From NCBI RefSeq assembly GCF_010728725.1, contig NZ_AP022606.1:1674001-1738000 (forward strand): 64,000 nt of DNA, given 5' to 3'. Below the pieces are notes generated by a model, which made no database searches, was not told the DNA's origin, and saw nothing but the letters and a program-made list of their open reading frames with translations. Position 1 is the first letter of the stretch; every line of letters starts with the position of its first letter. Both the position numbers and the translations under genes were made by a program. This stretch comes from Mycobacterium branderi (GTDB taxonomy: Bacteria; Actinomycetota; Actinomycetes; Mycobacteriales; Mycobacteriaceae). Positions 16,823-24,135 of this stretch are shown piece after piece.

Positions 16823-17413
16823 GTGGACCTCATGCCTTCCGACCTGCGGCCCGGCCCCGACTCACCGCCCACCGACGAGCTCGCCAGCGCAGAAGCCACG
16901 CTCGGCGTACTGCAGCGCGTCCTGCATCCGATCGCGCGCGACGACCTGGCCAAACCCACCCCGTGTTCGGAATTCGACGTGGCGAAGCTGACCGATCATC
17001 TGCTGAACTCCATCACCGTTATCGGCGGCGCGGCCGGTGCGCAGTTCCCCGACCGCGACCCCGACGACTCGGTGGAGCGGCAGATCATCGGCGCGGCCCG
17101 GCCCGCGCTGGACGCCTGGCATCACCGCGGCCTGGACGGCACGGTGACGATCGGGTCCAACGAGTTGCCGGCCAAGCTGGCCGCCGGCATCTTGTCGCTC
17201 GAATTCCTGGTCCACGCTTGGGATTACGCGAAGGCGACCGGTCATCAGGTCGACGCCGCGGAGTCGGTTGCCGACTACGTGCTGGGGCTGGCGAAGAAAA
17301 ACATTACGCCGCAAGGCCGTTCGGCGGTGGGTTTCGACGACCCGGTCGAGGTTGCCGACAATGCGCCGGCCCTGGACCGGCTGATCGCCTTTACCGGGCG
17401 GCAGCCCCGTTAG
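16823..17413 (+). CDS. DinB/maleylpyruvate isomerase-like (TIGR03086-type) protein
   Basis: A 196-residue helical-bundle protein of the actinobacterial TIGR03086 group, related to mycothiol-dependent maleylpyruvate isomerase. Key features are P-C-S-E-F-D-V-A-K-L-T-D-H-L-L near residue 47 and F-L-V-H-A-W-D-Y-A-K-A-T-G near 128, supplying the metal-binding His and Asp positions. Reaction and substrate are unknown; a thiol-dependent role is an inference. It corresponds to Rv3773c. The GTG at 16823 gives the longest form; an ATG at 16832 (M-P-S-D-L-R) is equally plausible. Only 14 bp separate it from divergent echA21, so their promoters must overlap. Confidence 0.8.
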   Translation: MDLMPSDLRPGPDSPPTDELASAEATLGVLQRVLHPIARDDLAKPTPCSEFDVAKLTDHLLNSITVIGGAAGAQFPDRDPDDSVERQIIGAARPALDAWHHRGLDGTVTIGSNELPAKLAAGILSLEFLVHAWDYAKATGHQVDAAESVADYVLGLAKKNITPQGRSAVGFDDPVEVADNAPALDRLIAFTGRQPR

Positions 17414-17423
17414 CTCACCGAGC

Positions 17424-17476
17424 GTGAAGCCAGGTTCACACTCGACCTCGAGAGTGAACTCAGCTTCACTCTCGAG
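17424..17476. terminator. Twin inverted repeats between convergent genes
   Basis: A perfect 12-bp inverted repeat (arms 17447-17458 and 17465-17476, 6-base loop) is preceded by a weaker hairpin with related arms (GTGAA at 17424-17428, TTCAC at 17435-17439). They lie between the convergent ends of the DinB-like and DUF4334 genes and could stop transcription from both sides. There is no T-run, as is common in mycobacteria. Confidence 0.6.
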
Positions 17477-17484
17477 CTTCAGCG

Positions 17485-17952
17485 CTACACCCGCTCGAGG
17501 TAAAAGTAGAAGTACCGGCCGTTGTCGACGACGCCCTTGCCGTTCATGATGCCCATCACGGCGTTGTCGTCGATCCTCTTGAAGTGGTCGTGGACCGGCT
17601 GGCCGTCGTAGACCATGGTTGCGGTGACCTCGCCGCGGAACTCCTCGAGCCACAGGCTGGCTTCGCCCTTGCCCATCTTGACGTTGGAGAACCGGTTGCC
17701 GTCGTCGTCGAGACACACCAGCGGCTGCACGTCAGTGGCCGAGTTGAACGTCTTGCCGAACCAGCGGGCCTTCTCGAGTTGGCCGTTCATTCGGTGGCCG
17801 GTGACGAACTCGCCGCCCTTCCACTCGCCGAGCATGCCGTCGATGGTGGCCGGCGGCAGGCTTGCCCAGTAGTCGTCGAGCTCGGCGTCGGCGATGGGGC
17901 CGGTGCGCTCCTTGAATTCGGTGAACTTCTTGCGGGCCAACTCGTTGCTCAT
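17485..17952 (-). CDS. DUF4334/GXWXG-domain protein
   Basis: A 155-residue soluble protein with the N-terminal GXWXG-type segment (M-L-G-E-W-K-G-G-E-F near residue 42) followed by the DUF4334 half ending D-N-G-R-Y-F-Y-F-Y-L-E-R-V. The fold is a lipocalin-like barrel, suggesting a small hydrophobic ligand, but function is unknown. The ATG at 17950-17952 shares one base with the hisC2 stop (TGATG), a re-initiation arrangement, and AAGGA lies 9 bases upstream; an ATG three codons earlier is too close to that site. It is therefore translationally linked to the aminotransferase upstream. Confidence 0.78.
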   Translation of the reverse strand: MSNELARKKFTEFKERTGPIADAELDDYWASLPPATIDGMLGEWKGGEFVTGHRMNGQLEKARWFGKTFNSATDVQPLVCLDDDGNRFSNVKMGKGEASLWLEEFRGEVTATMVYDGQPVHDHFKRIDDNAVMGIMNGKGVVDNGRYFYFYLERV

Positions 17953-19001
17953 CAAATCCATCCTTTCGCGAACCGCAGCAAGGCGTCATTTTCCTCCGGA
18001 GCGCCGATCGTGACCCGCACACCGTCGTTGGCGAACGGCCGCACCACAATTCGAGCATCGGCGGCCTGTTCCACGAAATCCGCTGTGCGTTCGGCCAGCG
18101 GCAGCCAGATGAAGTTGGCCTGGGACGGCGGCAGCGTGAAACCGGCGTCGCGCAGTGCACACGAAACCCGCTCACGTTCGGCGACGACGGCGTCGGTACG
18201 CGCCAATAGCTCGTCGGCGGCGTCCAGCGAAGCGATGGCCGCCGCCTGCGAGACGTTGGTCAACGTGAACGGCACCACGACCTTGTCCAGTGCCGCGATC
18301 ACATCCGGGTCGCCGACCGCATAACCCACCCGCAATCCGGCCAGCCCGTAGGCCTTCGAAAACGTCCGCAGCACAACAACATTGGGATACGCGCGGACCA
18401 GCCCCAGACTGTCGGGCAGCATGCCGTCGCGGATGTACTCCACATAGGCCTCGTCGATGGCGATCAGGACGTCAGAGGGCACCGCCTCGACGAACCGGGT
18501 CAGCGCATCGGGGTCGACGACCGTGGAGGTCGGGTTGTTCGGATTGCACACGAAGATCAGCCGCGTGCGGTCGGTGACCGCCGCGAGCATGGCATACAGG
18601 TCGTAGGTCTCGTCGCGCAGCGCAACCTCGACGGGACTGGCGCCGGCCACCCGCACCTGCAGCGGATACATCCCGAAGCTGCGCCACCCGTAGAGCACCT
18701 CGTCACCGACCGACGCCGTGGCCTGGATGAGCCGTTGGCACAGCGCCACCGAACCGCAGCCGACGGTGATCTGCTCGGGCGCGAAGGCCCCGAGATGTTG
18801 CGCCAGCCGTAACCGGAGGTCGACGTTGTGGTTGTCGGGGTAGCGGTTGACGTCGTCGGCGGCCTGGGCGATCGCAGCGCGCACGCTGGGCAGCGGCCCG
18901 TGCACGGTCTCGTTGCTGGCGAGCTTGATCGTGCCCGGGATCGTCTTGCCCTCGACGTAGGGCGCCACCTCGGCCAGCTCAGGGCGCAGGCGGGCGGGCA
19001 T
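17952..19001 (-). CDS. hisC2: Histidinol-phosphate/aromatic amino acid aminotransferase (HisC2/Pat)
   Basis: A 349-residue fold-type I PLP enzyme. N-terminal I-K-L-A-S-N-E-T and C-N-P-N-N-P-T (about 152) contact substrate and cofactor; the Schiff-base lysine is in T-F-S-K-A-Y-G-L-A-G-L-R (about 214), with D-E-A-Y-V-E-Y and the C-terminal G-V-R-V-T-I-G completing the HisC family signature. Rv3772 is annotated hisC2 and also called pat (phenylalanine aminotransferase); sequence alone cannot separate imidazole-acetol from aromatic substrates. The true histidine operon copy would lie elsewhere. The ATG at 18999-19001 gives the normal length. The DUF4334 gene follows in TGATG overlap. Confidence 0.9.
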   Translation of the reverse strand: MPARLRPELAEVAPYVEGKTIPGTIKLASNETVHGPLPSVRAAIAQAADDVNRYPDNHNVDLRLRLAQHLGAFAPEQITVGCGSVALCQRLIQATASVGDEVLYGWRSFGMYPLQVRVAGASPVEVALRDETYDLYAMLAAVTDRTRLIFVCNPNNPTSTVVDPDALTRFVEAVPSDVLIAIDEAYVEYIRDGMLPDSLGLVRAYPNVVVLRTFSKAYGLAGLRVGYAVGDPDVIAALDKVVVPFTLTNVSQAAAIASLDAADELLARTDAVVAERERVSCALRDAGFTLPPSQANFIWLPLAERTADFVEQAADARIVVRPFANDGVRVTIGAPEENDALLRFAKGWI

Positions 19002-19087
19002 TTAGACAGCATATGTGGGGGCTGTGTACGCTGTGCTCCGCGGCGGTTCCGGGGCTCGAGTCGGGTCCGGTACCCTCAGAAATCCAA

Positions 19088-19178
19088 GGAGGCGTGCCAG
19101 AGCGGCCGAATGGGACTCACTGCTAATGAGTTGTCCTCTTACCGGGGACCGGAGGTTCAAATCCTCTCGCCTCCGCCA
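19088..19178 (+). tRNA. tRNA-Ser (anticodon GCT)
   Basis: A class II tRNA with acceptor arms GGAGGCG (19088-19094) and CGCCTCC (19168-19174), discriminator G and an encoded CCA (19176-19178). The anticodon stem ACTCA/TGAGT encloses CTGCTAA, giving GCT. The long variable arm with CCTCTTACCGGGG and the T arm GGTTCAAAT identify serine. Confidence 0.96.
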
Positions 19179-19185
19179 ACGAGGC

Positions 19186-19230
19186 GATCGCGAGTGCGGC
19201 GTAAGCCGGGCGAAGCGGGTCGCCACAATG
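19186..19230 (+). repeat. Dispersed 45-bp repeat, copy 1
   Basis: This stretch begins GATCGCGAGTGCGGCG and ends GCGGGTCGCCACAATG. It aligns with 50242-50285 with about six substitutions and one indel. It lies between two tRNA genes, where it is non-coding. The pattern is typical of a short mobile or self-spreading intergenic repeat; see copy 2 at the tadA start. Confidence 0.65.
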
Positions 19231-19250
19231 TACGAGACAAGTGAACACAG

Positions 19251-19323
19251 GCGCCCGTAGCTCAACGGATAGAGCATCTGACTACGGATCAGAAGGTTGG
19301 GAGTTCGAATCTCTTCGGGCGCG
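19251..19323 (+). tRNA. tRNA-Arg (anticodon ACG)
   Basis: A 73-base tRNA with acceptor arms GCGCCCG (19251-19257) and CGGGCGC (19316-19322), discriminator G and no encoded CCA. The anticodon stem TCTGA/TCAGA encloses CTACGGA, giving ACG (wobble adenosine normally deaminated by TadA, encoded at 50297). D arm and T arm (GAGTTCGAATCTC) are canonical. Confidence 0.97.
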
Positions 19324-19347
19324 CTCAGGGCAGGCGCGCTCAGGGCA
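19318..19347. repeat. 15-bp tandem direct repeat at tRNA-Arg 3' end
   Basis: Two perfect, adjacent copies of GGCGCGCTCAGGGCA (19318-19332 and 19333-19347). The first begins inside the 3' acceptor arm of tRNA-Arg. Debris of several genes follows immediately. This may be a scar of an excised tRNA-targeting element or simple slippage. Confidence 0.7.
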
Positions 19348-19351
19348 TGAT

Positions 19352-19468
19352 GCGCGGGGCCGTGGCGTCGGCTCGGCTCTTATCAACCGCTTTGCTGGAC
19401 GAGCTCGCCGCGACGGACTGCAACTAATGCCGGTTACCGAAATCATTCGCAGTTGGCCTCCGACGTGA
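19352..19468 (+). pseudogene. GNAT acetyltransferase fragment
   Basis: The frame from 19352 reads A-R-G-R-G-V-G-S-A-L-I-N-R-F-A-G-R-A-R-R-D-G-L-Q-L and then stops at 19468. R-G-R-G-V-G-S-A-L is the acetyl-CoA-binding motif A of GNAT acetyltransferases (Q/R-x-x-G-x-G/A). Nothing corresponding to the first two-thirds of such an enzyme precedes it, because the tRNA-Arg gene and the 15-bp tandem repeat are directly upstream. It therefore looks like a remnant left after a recombination next to the tRNA. The match is one motif, so this is tentative. Confidence 0.45.
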
Positions 19469-19557
19469 ACCCAGCCATTAACCGCAGGCAGATCGACGAA
19501 CCGGCAGTTCCAGCGCGTGTCAGCCTCGAGACCTAGCTTGAACTTACGTAGATGTAA

Positions 19558-19653
19558 TTCAGGAAAACTCGCGTAAACCTGAACATTTGGCCCGCAATTC
19601 AAGATAGCCTGCATGTCTGGCCAGCTCGTTCAGGAAATGGCCTTAAACTTGAA
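19558..19653. promoter_or_regulatory. Repeated TTCAGG/CTTGAA half-sites upstream of Fic remnant
   Basis: Two similar spaced inverted repeats precede the Fic-like start: TTCAGG (19558-19563) with CCTGAA (19578-19583), and TTCAGGAAA...ACTTGAA (19629-19653). Further half-sites (TTGAACTT upstream, ATTCAAG between) occur. The layout resembles an autoregulated operator, such as a toxin-antitoxin promoter, but no cognate regulator is present. Confidence 0.35.
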
Positions 19654-19848
19654 TGGTGGATCTGGACGCGGTACGTCAATCGCCGATCGGCGAGCTGGTA
19701 CCGATCAGCGGAACCGATCCGTGGACTATGAAGACCTGGGAATACTGGGCCTATGTGCCGGATCCACTTCAGCAACTTCCGGTACTTACGCCACGCGCGC
19801 TTGCGCTTTCCGCCAAGGCAGGCGCGGCGGTGGCTCGTCTCGATGAGC
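19653..19848 (+). pseudogene. Fic-family protein, N-terminal fragment
   Basis: The first about 65 codons (M-V-D-L-D-A-V-R-Q-S-P-I-G-E-L-V-P-I-S-G-T-D, then W-E-Y-W-A-Y-V-P-D-P-L and A-G-A-A-V-A-R-L-D-E) match the N-terminal region of mycobacterial Fic/DOC proteins, which transfer AMP to target proteins. After A-R-L-D-E the similarity stops at about 19845-19850 and the frame runs into the antisense of the next gene. The catalytic Fic motif (H-x-F-x-x-G-N-G) is missing, so no activity is expected. The neighbouring epoxide-hydrolase-like gene is cut at the same place, pointing to one deletion. Confidence 0.7.
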
Positions 19849-19849
19849 T

Positions 19850-20044
19850 CACCTGTCCACCCATCGCCATGAAGCCGGAAACCGTCGCCGCGATCGGGTC
19901 CCTGCCCTCGACCGGATCCATCGGGATGTTGTGATACACCGCGTTGTCGCTGAAATAAGACGCAACCCGAGCCGCGTCTTTGGTCGCCCAGGCCGATGCG
20001 AACACGGTCATGAACTCCTGGATCGTTTCCGTAGGAGTTGTCAT
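19850..20044 (-). pseudogene. Limonene-1,2-epoxide hydrolase/SnoaL-like fragment
   Basis: Starts with ATG at 20042-20044 sharing one base with the upstream hydrolase stop (TGATG). About 65 residues follow the LEH/SnoaL-like pattern: T-E-T-I-Q-E-F-M-T-V-F-A-S-A-W, then Y-F-S-D-N-A-V-Y-H-N-I-P-M and G-F-M-A-M-G-G-Q-V-S. Similarity ends near 19850, where the frame crosses into the Fic remnant on the opposite strand and runs on without homology to a stop at 19769. The strands carrying the catalytic Arg-Asp pairs of LEH are absent. It was the last gene of the rsb-M20 operon and is now truncated. Confidence 0.7.
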
Positions 20045-21297
20045 CAGTTACCCAGCAACTCCAGCATCACCTGGCTGGCGACTTTGGCCCCGAACGGGAT
20101 CGCAGCAAGGTCGACGACGTAGTCGGGGCTGTGCGGCGAATACGGGAACATCTTGCCGGCCGCCCATGCCTCGGCGCACACCTGCGGGTCGGCGACACCG
20201 ACGAACAGATACGACAGCGGCAGATCGCGATGCGGGCCCGCGAGCTGGCCGAAGTCCTCCGAAGCCGTCACCGGCGGAACCGTGGTCAGCACATTGCCGG
20301 TTCCGAGTGTCCGTCCCAGCGCTGCCGCCAGCCGCTCGGTGAGCGCGCCGTCGTTGACCAGGGGCGGTGAGCCGCTCTGCACGGTGACCACCGGCAGCTG
20401 ATCGTCGGGCATGCCGTAGCCGCGGGCGATGCCTTCGCAGATCGCCTTGACGCCGGACAGCATCTGCTCCCGCACCGCCGGGTTGAACCACCGCAGATTG
20501 GCCTTCAGCAGCGCCCGGTCGGGGATCACGTTGTGAGCCGAACCGGCCTGCACCGAGCCGACCGTCAGCACCGCGGCTTCGTGCGGCGGGATCATCCGGC
20601 TCACGATGCTCTGAAACTGCACGACGGCCAACGCCGCCATCAACACCGGATCCTTGGCCAGCTGTGGCAGCGACCCGTGACCACCGACGCCCTTGAACTC
20701 GATGTCGACCTGGTCGGTACCGGCCATTGCCGGACCGCCCGAGGCGGCCAGCATGCCGACCGGCCCGGGCGCGGTGTGCATGCCGACGAGGCAATCCGGC
20801 TTGGGCACCACCTCGTAGAGCCGGTCGTCGACCATGGCCTGCGCGCCGGCGATCAGCTCCTCGGCTGGCTGCGCGACCAGCACCGCGGTGCCCGACCACG
20901 CGTCCCTGGTCTGCGTCAGCACTCGCGCCATCCCCAGCATCCACGTGACGTGAGCGTCGTGGCCGCAAACATGCGCGACGGGTGACTCGCTGCCGTTGCG
21001 CCGGACCCGCACCGTGCTGGCGTAGTCCAGTCCGGTGGCTTCCTCGACCGGAAGTGCGTCCATGTCGGCGCGATACATGACGGTGGGCCCGGACCCGTTG
21101 CCCAGGATCGCCGCGACGCCGGTGCCGCCGATCCCGGTCGTCACCGCGAAACCCAGCTCGGTCAGCTCCTGCGCGACGATTCCCGCGGTGCGGGTCTCGG
21201 CGAAACCGAGCTCGGGATGACGGTGGATGTCCTTGAACACCTCGACAAGCCGCGCCGAATCCGCGTCCACCAGCGTGTCGATGAGCTGCTGCGACAT
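20044..21297 (-). CDS. M20-family amidohydrolase (N-acyl amino acid/hippurate hydrolase-like)
   Basis: A 417-residue M20D metallopeptidase. Metal ligands are visible in C-G-H-D-A-H-V (about 110), Q-P-A-E-E-L (about 144), G-M-H-T-A-P-G (about 173) and the C-terminal S-E-D-F-G (about 369), with Y-R-A-D-M-D-A-L upstream. A dimerisation domain lies between about 190 and 310. Relatives remove acyl groups from amino acids or open amide bonds; the substrate cannot be told. The ATG at 21295-21297 is one base after the stop of the RsbU-RsbW fusion gene, so it is the tail of the stressosome operon. No signal peptide. Confidence 0.87.
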   Translation of the reverse strand: MSQQLIDTLVDADSARLVEVFKDIHRHPELGFAETRTAGIVAQELTELGFAVTTGIGGTGVAAILGNGSGPTVMYRADMDALPVEEATGLDYASTVRVRRNGSESPVAHVCGHDAHVTWMLGMARVLTQTRDAWSGTAVLVAQPAEELIAGAQAMVDDRLYEVVPKPDCLVGMHTAPGPVGMLAASGGPAMAGTDQVDIEFKGVGGHGSLPQLAKDPVLMAALAVVQFQSIVSRMIPPHEAAVLTVGSVQAGSAHNVIPDRALLKANLRWFNPAVREQMLSGVKAICEGIARGYGMPDDQLPVVTVQSGSPPLVNDGALTERLAAALGRTLGTGNVLTTVPPVTASEDFGQLAGPHRDLPLSYLFVGVADPQVCAEAWAAGKMFPYSPHSPDYVVDLAAIPFGAKVASQVMLELLGN

Positions 21298-21298
21298 C

Positions 21299-23509
21299 CT
21301 ATGCCTCCCTAAGCAGGTGAAACGTCATGTCGACCGTGGTTCCCGACGGCGTGCAGTCCATCTCAAGCCAGTCGCTCACCGCCCGGATCAGCTGTAGCCC
21401 CCGGCCACGGTTACCCGGATCGGCGGGCACCGCCTTCCACGAACCGGAGTCGAAGATCTGTACCCGCACCTGCGCGCCGTCACACTGGGCCTCGACGCGG
21501 ACCTTAGCCGGTTGGTGCCCCCGGTAGGCGTGCTCGATGCTGTTGGCGCACGCCTCGTTGACCGCCAACACGACGTCGGCACACAGATCCTCCGGAACCG
21601 CGGCTTCCCGCGCCCAGGCGATGAGCCGATGCCGGATGTCAGCCAATTCGACTGCGTCAGCGTCTGTTTCGATGCTCAGCGGCGGATAGGGCCTGCGGTA
21701 GACCACAATCGCGACGTCGTCGTCGTATCCGTCGGGCGGTGCCATCTTGGCCAGCGCGGCATCCGCGACGGCGTCGGCCGACAGCATCATCCCGTCGGCC
21801 ACGACCTCGGCGACGCGCGCGATCCCGTCGTCGATCGACGCATCGCGCCGCTCGACGAGGCCGTCGGTGTAGAGCATCAACGTGGACCCGGGTGCCACCG
21901 TGACAGACGCCTGCCGGCGAGGGCCCCTGCCGTGCACCGCAATTGGCACCGACTGGGCATCAGAGAGCAGCGTCGGCTCACACTGCGGCGCCACCAGCAC
22001 GGCCGGCAGATGTCCGGCCCGGCTGTAGCGCAGCTGGCCGGAATCGGTGTCGAGGATCGCGGCAAACACCGTGGTGCAGAAGGCATCCGGGATGAACTCG
22101 GCCGCGGCGTCGAGTTGTTCGAGCAGCATCGCGGGTTCGGCGCCGGTCAGCAGCAGCGCGCGCGCGGAGCTGCGAAGCTGACCCATCACCGCGGCGGCGG
22201 AAAGGCCGCGCCCGACGCAGTCGCCGACGATGATGCCGATCTGATGCTCGCCGACCGGCAACACCTCGTACCAGTCGCCGCCGATCTCCAGCGGCGGCAC
22301 AGCGGGTTCGTAGCGAACCGCGAAACCCGCCGGGGGATCGGTGGAGGGAAGCATGGTGCGCTGCAACGTCAGCGAGGTCTCGCGGGCGGTCTCGAACTGG
22401 CGGACATGCTGGATGGCCAGGCTCAGGTGACCGACCAGCACGGTGACCAACAGCCGATCTTCGGCGCTGATCCGCCGCGGCGTTTCCAACTCCAGCCACA
22501 ACGCGACGTCGCCTGCACCCGAGACCACCGCCACGATTCCTCGGGACTGCCCCGGTGTGTCCGCCCATTCCACCGTCTGGACAGTGAGCGGCAACTGACG
22601 TCGTGCATCCTGAATTGTCTGCCGCAGCAAGGGATCCAGCTCGCGCCAGGTGGCTGCGACGGGTTCCCCCGCCACCAGCACAGTCGGGTCGGCGCCGTTG
22701 GCTGCCCACAGAGCGGCCACCACTCGCGAAACACCGATCGCCGTCCGGCACTCGTCGAGGGTGCTTTCGAGTACCTCTGCGACGCTTTTGGCCACGCCCA
22801 CCGCGGTCGCCAGGCGTAGCACCGCATTCTCCCTTGCCGCAAAAGCTCTTTCGGCGGTGATGTCACGAATCGTTCCCACGTATGCGACACCTTCGGTGCC
22901 TTGGGCGGTGACGGTGCCGATGTTCACCGCCACCCACACGAGCTGGCCGTCGCGGTTGCGAATCGGCGTCTCGTATTGGACCTGGCTTTCGGAGGTGAGT
23001 CGAGATTGTTGCAGTGCCGCGGTTTTCTTGTCGACCAACCACGGGTGCGGCCACGGGTAGGGCACGCCGTCGGCCGGGTAGCCAGTGATCTTGGCGAAAG
23101 CCTCGTTGACTTCGATGACCGCGCCGTCGTCGTCGGCGACAAAAAATCCCTCCTGCAGCGAATTGACGAGCGCGCTGCGGAACTCGTCGCGATTGGCGAG
23201 GTCGTCCGCGCGCGCCCGCTGCTCCTCGTAACGCCTTGTGCCGTCCAAAAATCCGCGCGTCGCCACGTCGAGCGGGGCAAGTGTCTGCAGCAGGAATTCC
23301 AGCGCCGCCGATCGGTCGAAGCCGGGCTCAGCCGCCAGGTCGCCTGTCAGCAGGACGTGTTTCTCGACGATGGCGAGCATGCTGATCTGTTCCTGCAGGG
23401 CGCGCCGCCCGAGTTCGTGGCCCACCGCGAGGTTGGCTTCGCCCCGCGCGCTCACATAGGTACGCAGCGCGGCGGCGTACCGAACGTGAAACTCGTCGGC
23501 GCTGCTCAT
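21299..23509 (-). CDS. RsbU-like PP2C phosphatase fused to RsbW-like ATPase domain, with RsbU-N, PAS and GAF domains
   Basis: A 736-residue multi-domain regulator. Residues about 1-95 are an RsbU N-terminal-like helical domain (the RsbT-binding part in Bacillus); about 110-225 PAS (L-Q-E-G-F-F-V-A-D-D-D-G); about 230-375 GAF-like; about 395-590 SpoIIE/PP2C with I-G-G-D-W-Y-E, V-G-D-C-V-G-R-G, Y-S-R-A-G-H, L-Y-T-D-G-L and D-D-D-V-A-I metal-site motifs; about 605-735 a HATPase_c domain with N-E-A-C-A-N-S-I-E-H, F-D-S-G and N-R-G-R-G-L-Q-L-I. It thus joins the phosphatase that frees an RsbV-type protein to the kinase that phosphorylates it. The ATG overlaps the rsbX stop by 4 bp. Confidence 0.88.
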   Translation of the reverse strand: MSSADEFHVRYAAALRTYVSARGEANLAVGHELGRRALQEQISMLAIVEKHVLLTGDLAAEPGFDRSAALEFLLQTLAPLDVATRGFLDGTRRYEEQRARADDLANRDEFRSALVNSLQEGFFVADDDGAVIEVNEAFAKITGYPADGVPYPWPHPWLVDKKTAALQQSRLTSESQVQYETPIRNRDGQLVWVAVNIGTVTAQGTEGVAYVGTIRDITAERAFAARENAVLRLATAVGVAKSVAEVLESTLDECRTAIGVSRVVAALWAANGADPTVLVAGEPVAATWRELDPLLRQTIQDARRQLPLTVQTVEWADTPGQSRGIVAVVSGAGDVALWLELETPRRISAEDRLLVTVLVGHLSLAIQHVRQFETARETSLTLQRTMLPSTDPPAGFAVRYEPAVPPLEIGGDWYEVLPVGEHQIGIIVGDCVGRGLSAAAVMGQLRSSARALLLTGAEPAMLLEQLDAAAEFIPDAFCTTVFAAILDTDSGQLRYSRAGHLPAVLVAPQCEPTLLSDAQSVPIAVHGRGPRRQASVTVAPGSTLMLYTDGLVERRDASIDDGIARVAEVVADGMMLSADAVADAALAKMAPPDGYDDDVAIVVYRRPYPPLSIETDADAVELADIRHRLIAWAREAAVPEDLCADVVLAVNEACANSIEHAYRGHQPAKVRVEAQCDGAQVRVQIFDSGSWKAVPADPGNRGRGLQLIRAVSDWLEMDCTPSGTTVDMTFHLLREA

Positions 23510-24135
23510 CTCGCAGTTCCTCGATGACGGGCGGCGAGCACCAGCGCGTCATCGGTGTCCTTGCTGTGTCGGCTCAGGATCTGCTCGGCGAGCACTGTGC
23601 TGGAGGCTGCGAAGTCGATGTCGTCCAGGTGGTCTTCGGCGATTCCGTCGCTGGCGATGACGAGCAGATCTCCCGGACGGATCGGCACTTCCTGCGCCGC
23701 AATCCCTTCCGGTAGCCGGTATCCGACAATGCCGCCGGCCAGACGCACGGACGATCGCACCTCGACGCCGGCGGGGTGTTTGGCGACGATGTTGGCGCTG
23801 ACGTTCCCGATCCCGATCCAGCGCAGCGTGTCCGTCGCGCCGAAGTCGATGCGCGCCAACGTCATCGCGGCCCCCCTGGTGCCCGACAGCATGCGGTGGC
23901 AGTGCTGGACCAGCACCTCGAGCGGTTCGTTGCAGGCTTCATGCAGCACCTGCACGCCGCGCAGCGACGCCGTCGCTGCGTCCTCGCCGTGGCCGAGCCC
24001 GTCCAGCACCCCGATCAGTGCCCCGGCGCGGTCGACGGCGACCGCGATCGCGCGATCGCCGCACACCTGCTCGCCCGGTCGCGGGCGCGACGCGGCCGCC
24101 CACTCCAGCGGCCCGAGCCGGCCGTGCTCACTCAT
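23506..24135 (-). CDS. rsbX: RsbX-like PP2C serine phosphatase
   Basis: A 209-residue stand-alone SpoIIE/PP2C domain. Metal-site motifs are V-L-D-G-L-G-H-G-E-D-A (about 43), an I-G-I-G-N-V-S strand (about 112), and I-A-S-D-G-I (about 163), followed by D-T-D-D-A-L-V-L. In Bacillus, RsbX dephosphorylates RsbS and RsbR and so resets the stressosome after stress. The length and single-domain form fit RsbX rather than RsbU. The ATG at 24133-24135 overlaps the rsbT end by 8 bp and its stop overlaps the next gene by 4 bp, keeping the feedback phosphatase in the same transcript. Confidence 0.85.
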   Translation of the reverse strand: MSEHGRLGPLEWAAASRPRPGEQVCGDRAIAVAVDRAGALIGVLDGLGHGEDAATASLRGVQVLHEACNEPLEVLVQHCHRMLSGTRGAAMTLARIDFGATDTLRWIGIGNVSANIVAKHPAGVEVRSSVRLAGGIVGYRLPEGIAAQEVPIRPGDLLVIASDGIAEDHLDDIDFAASSTVLAEQILSRHSKDTDDALVLAARHRGTAR

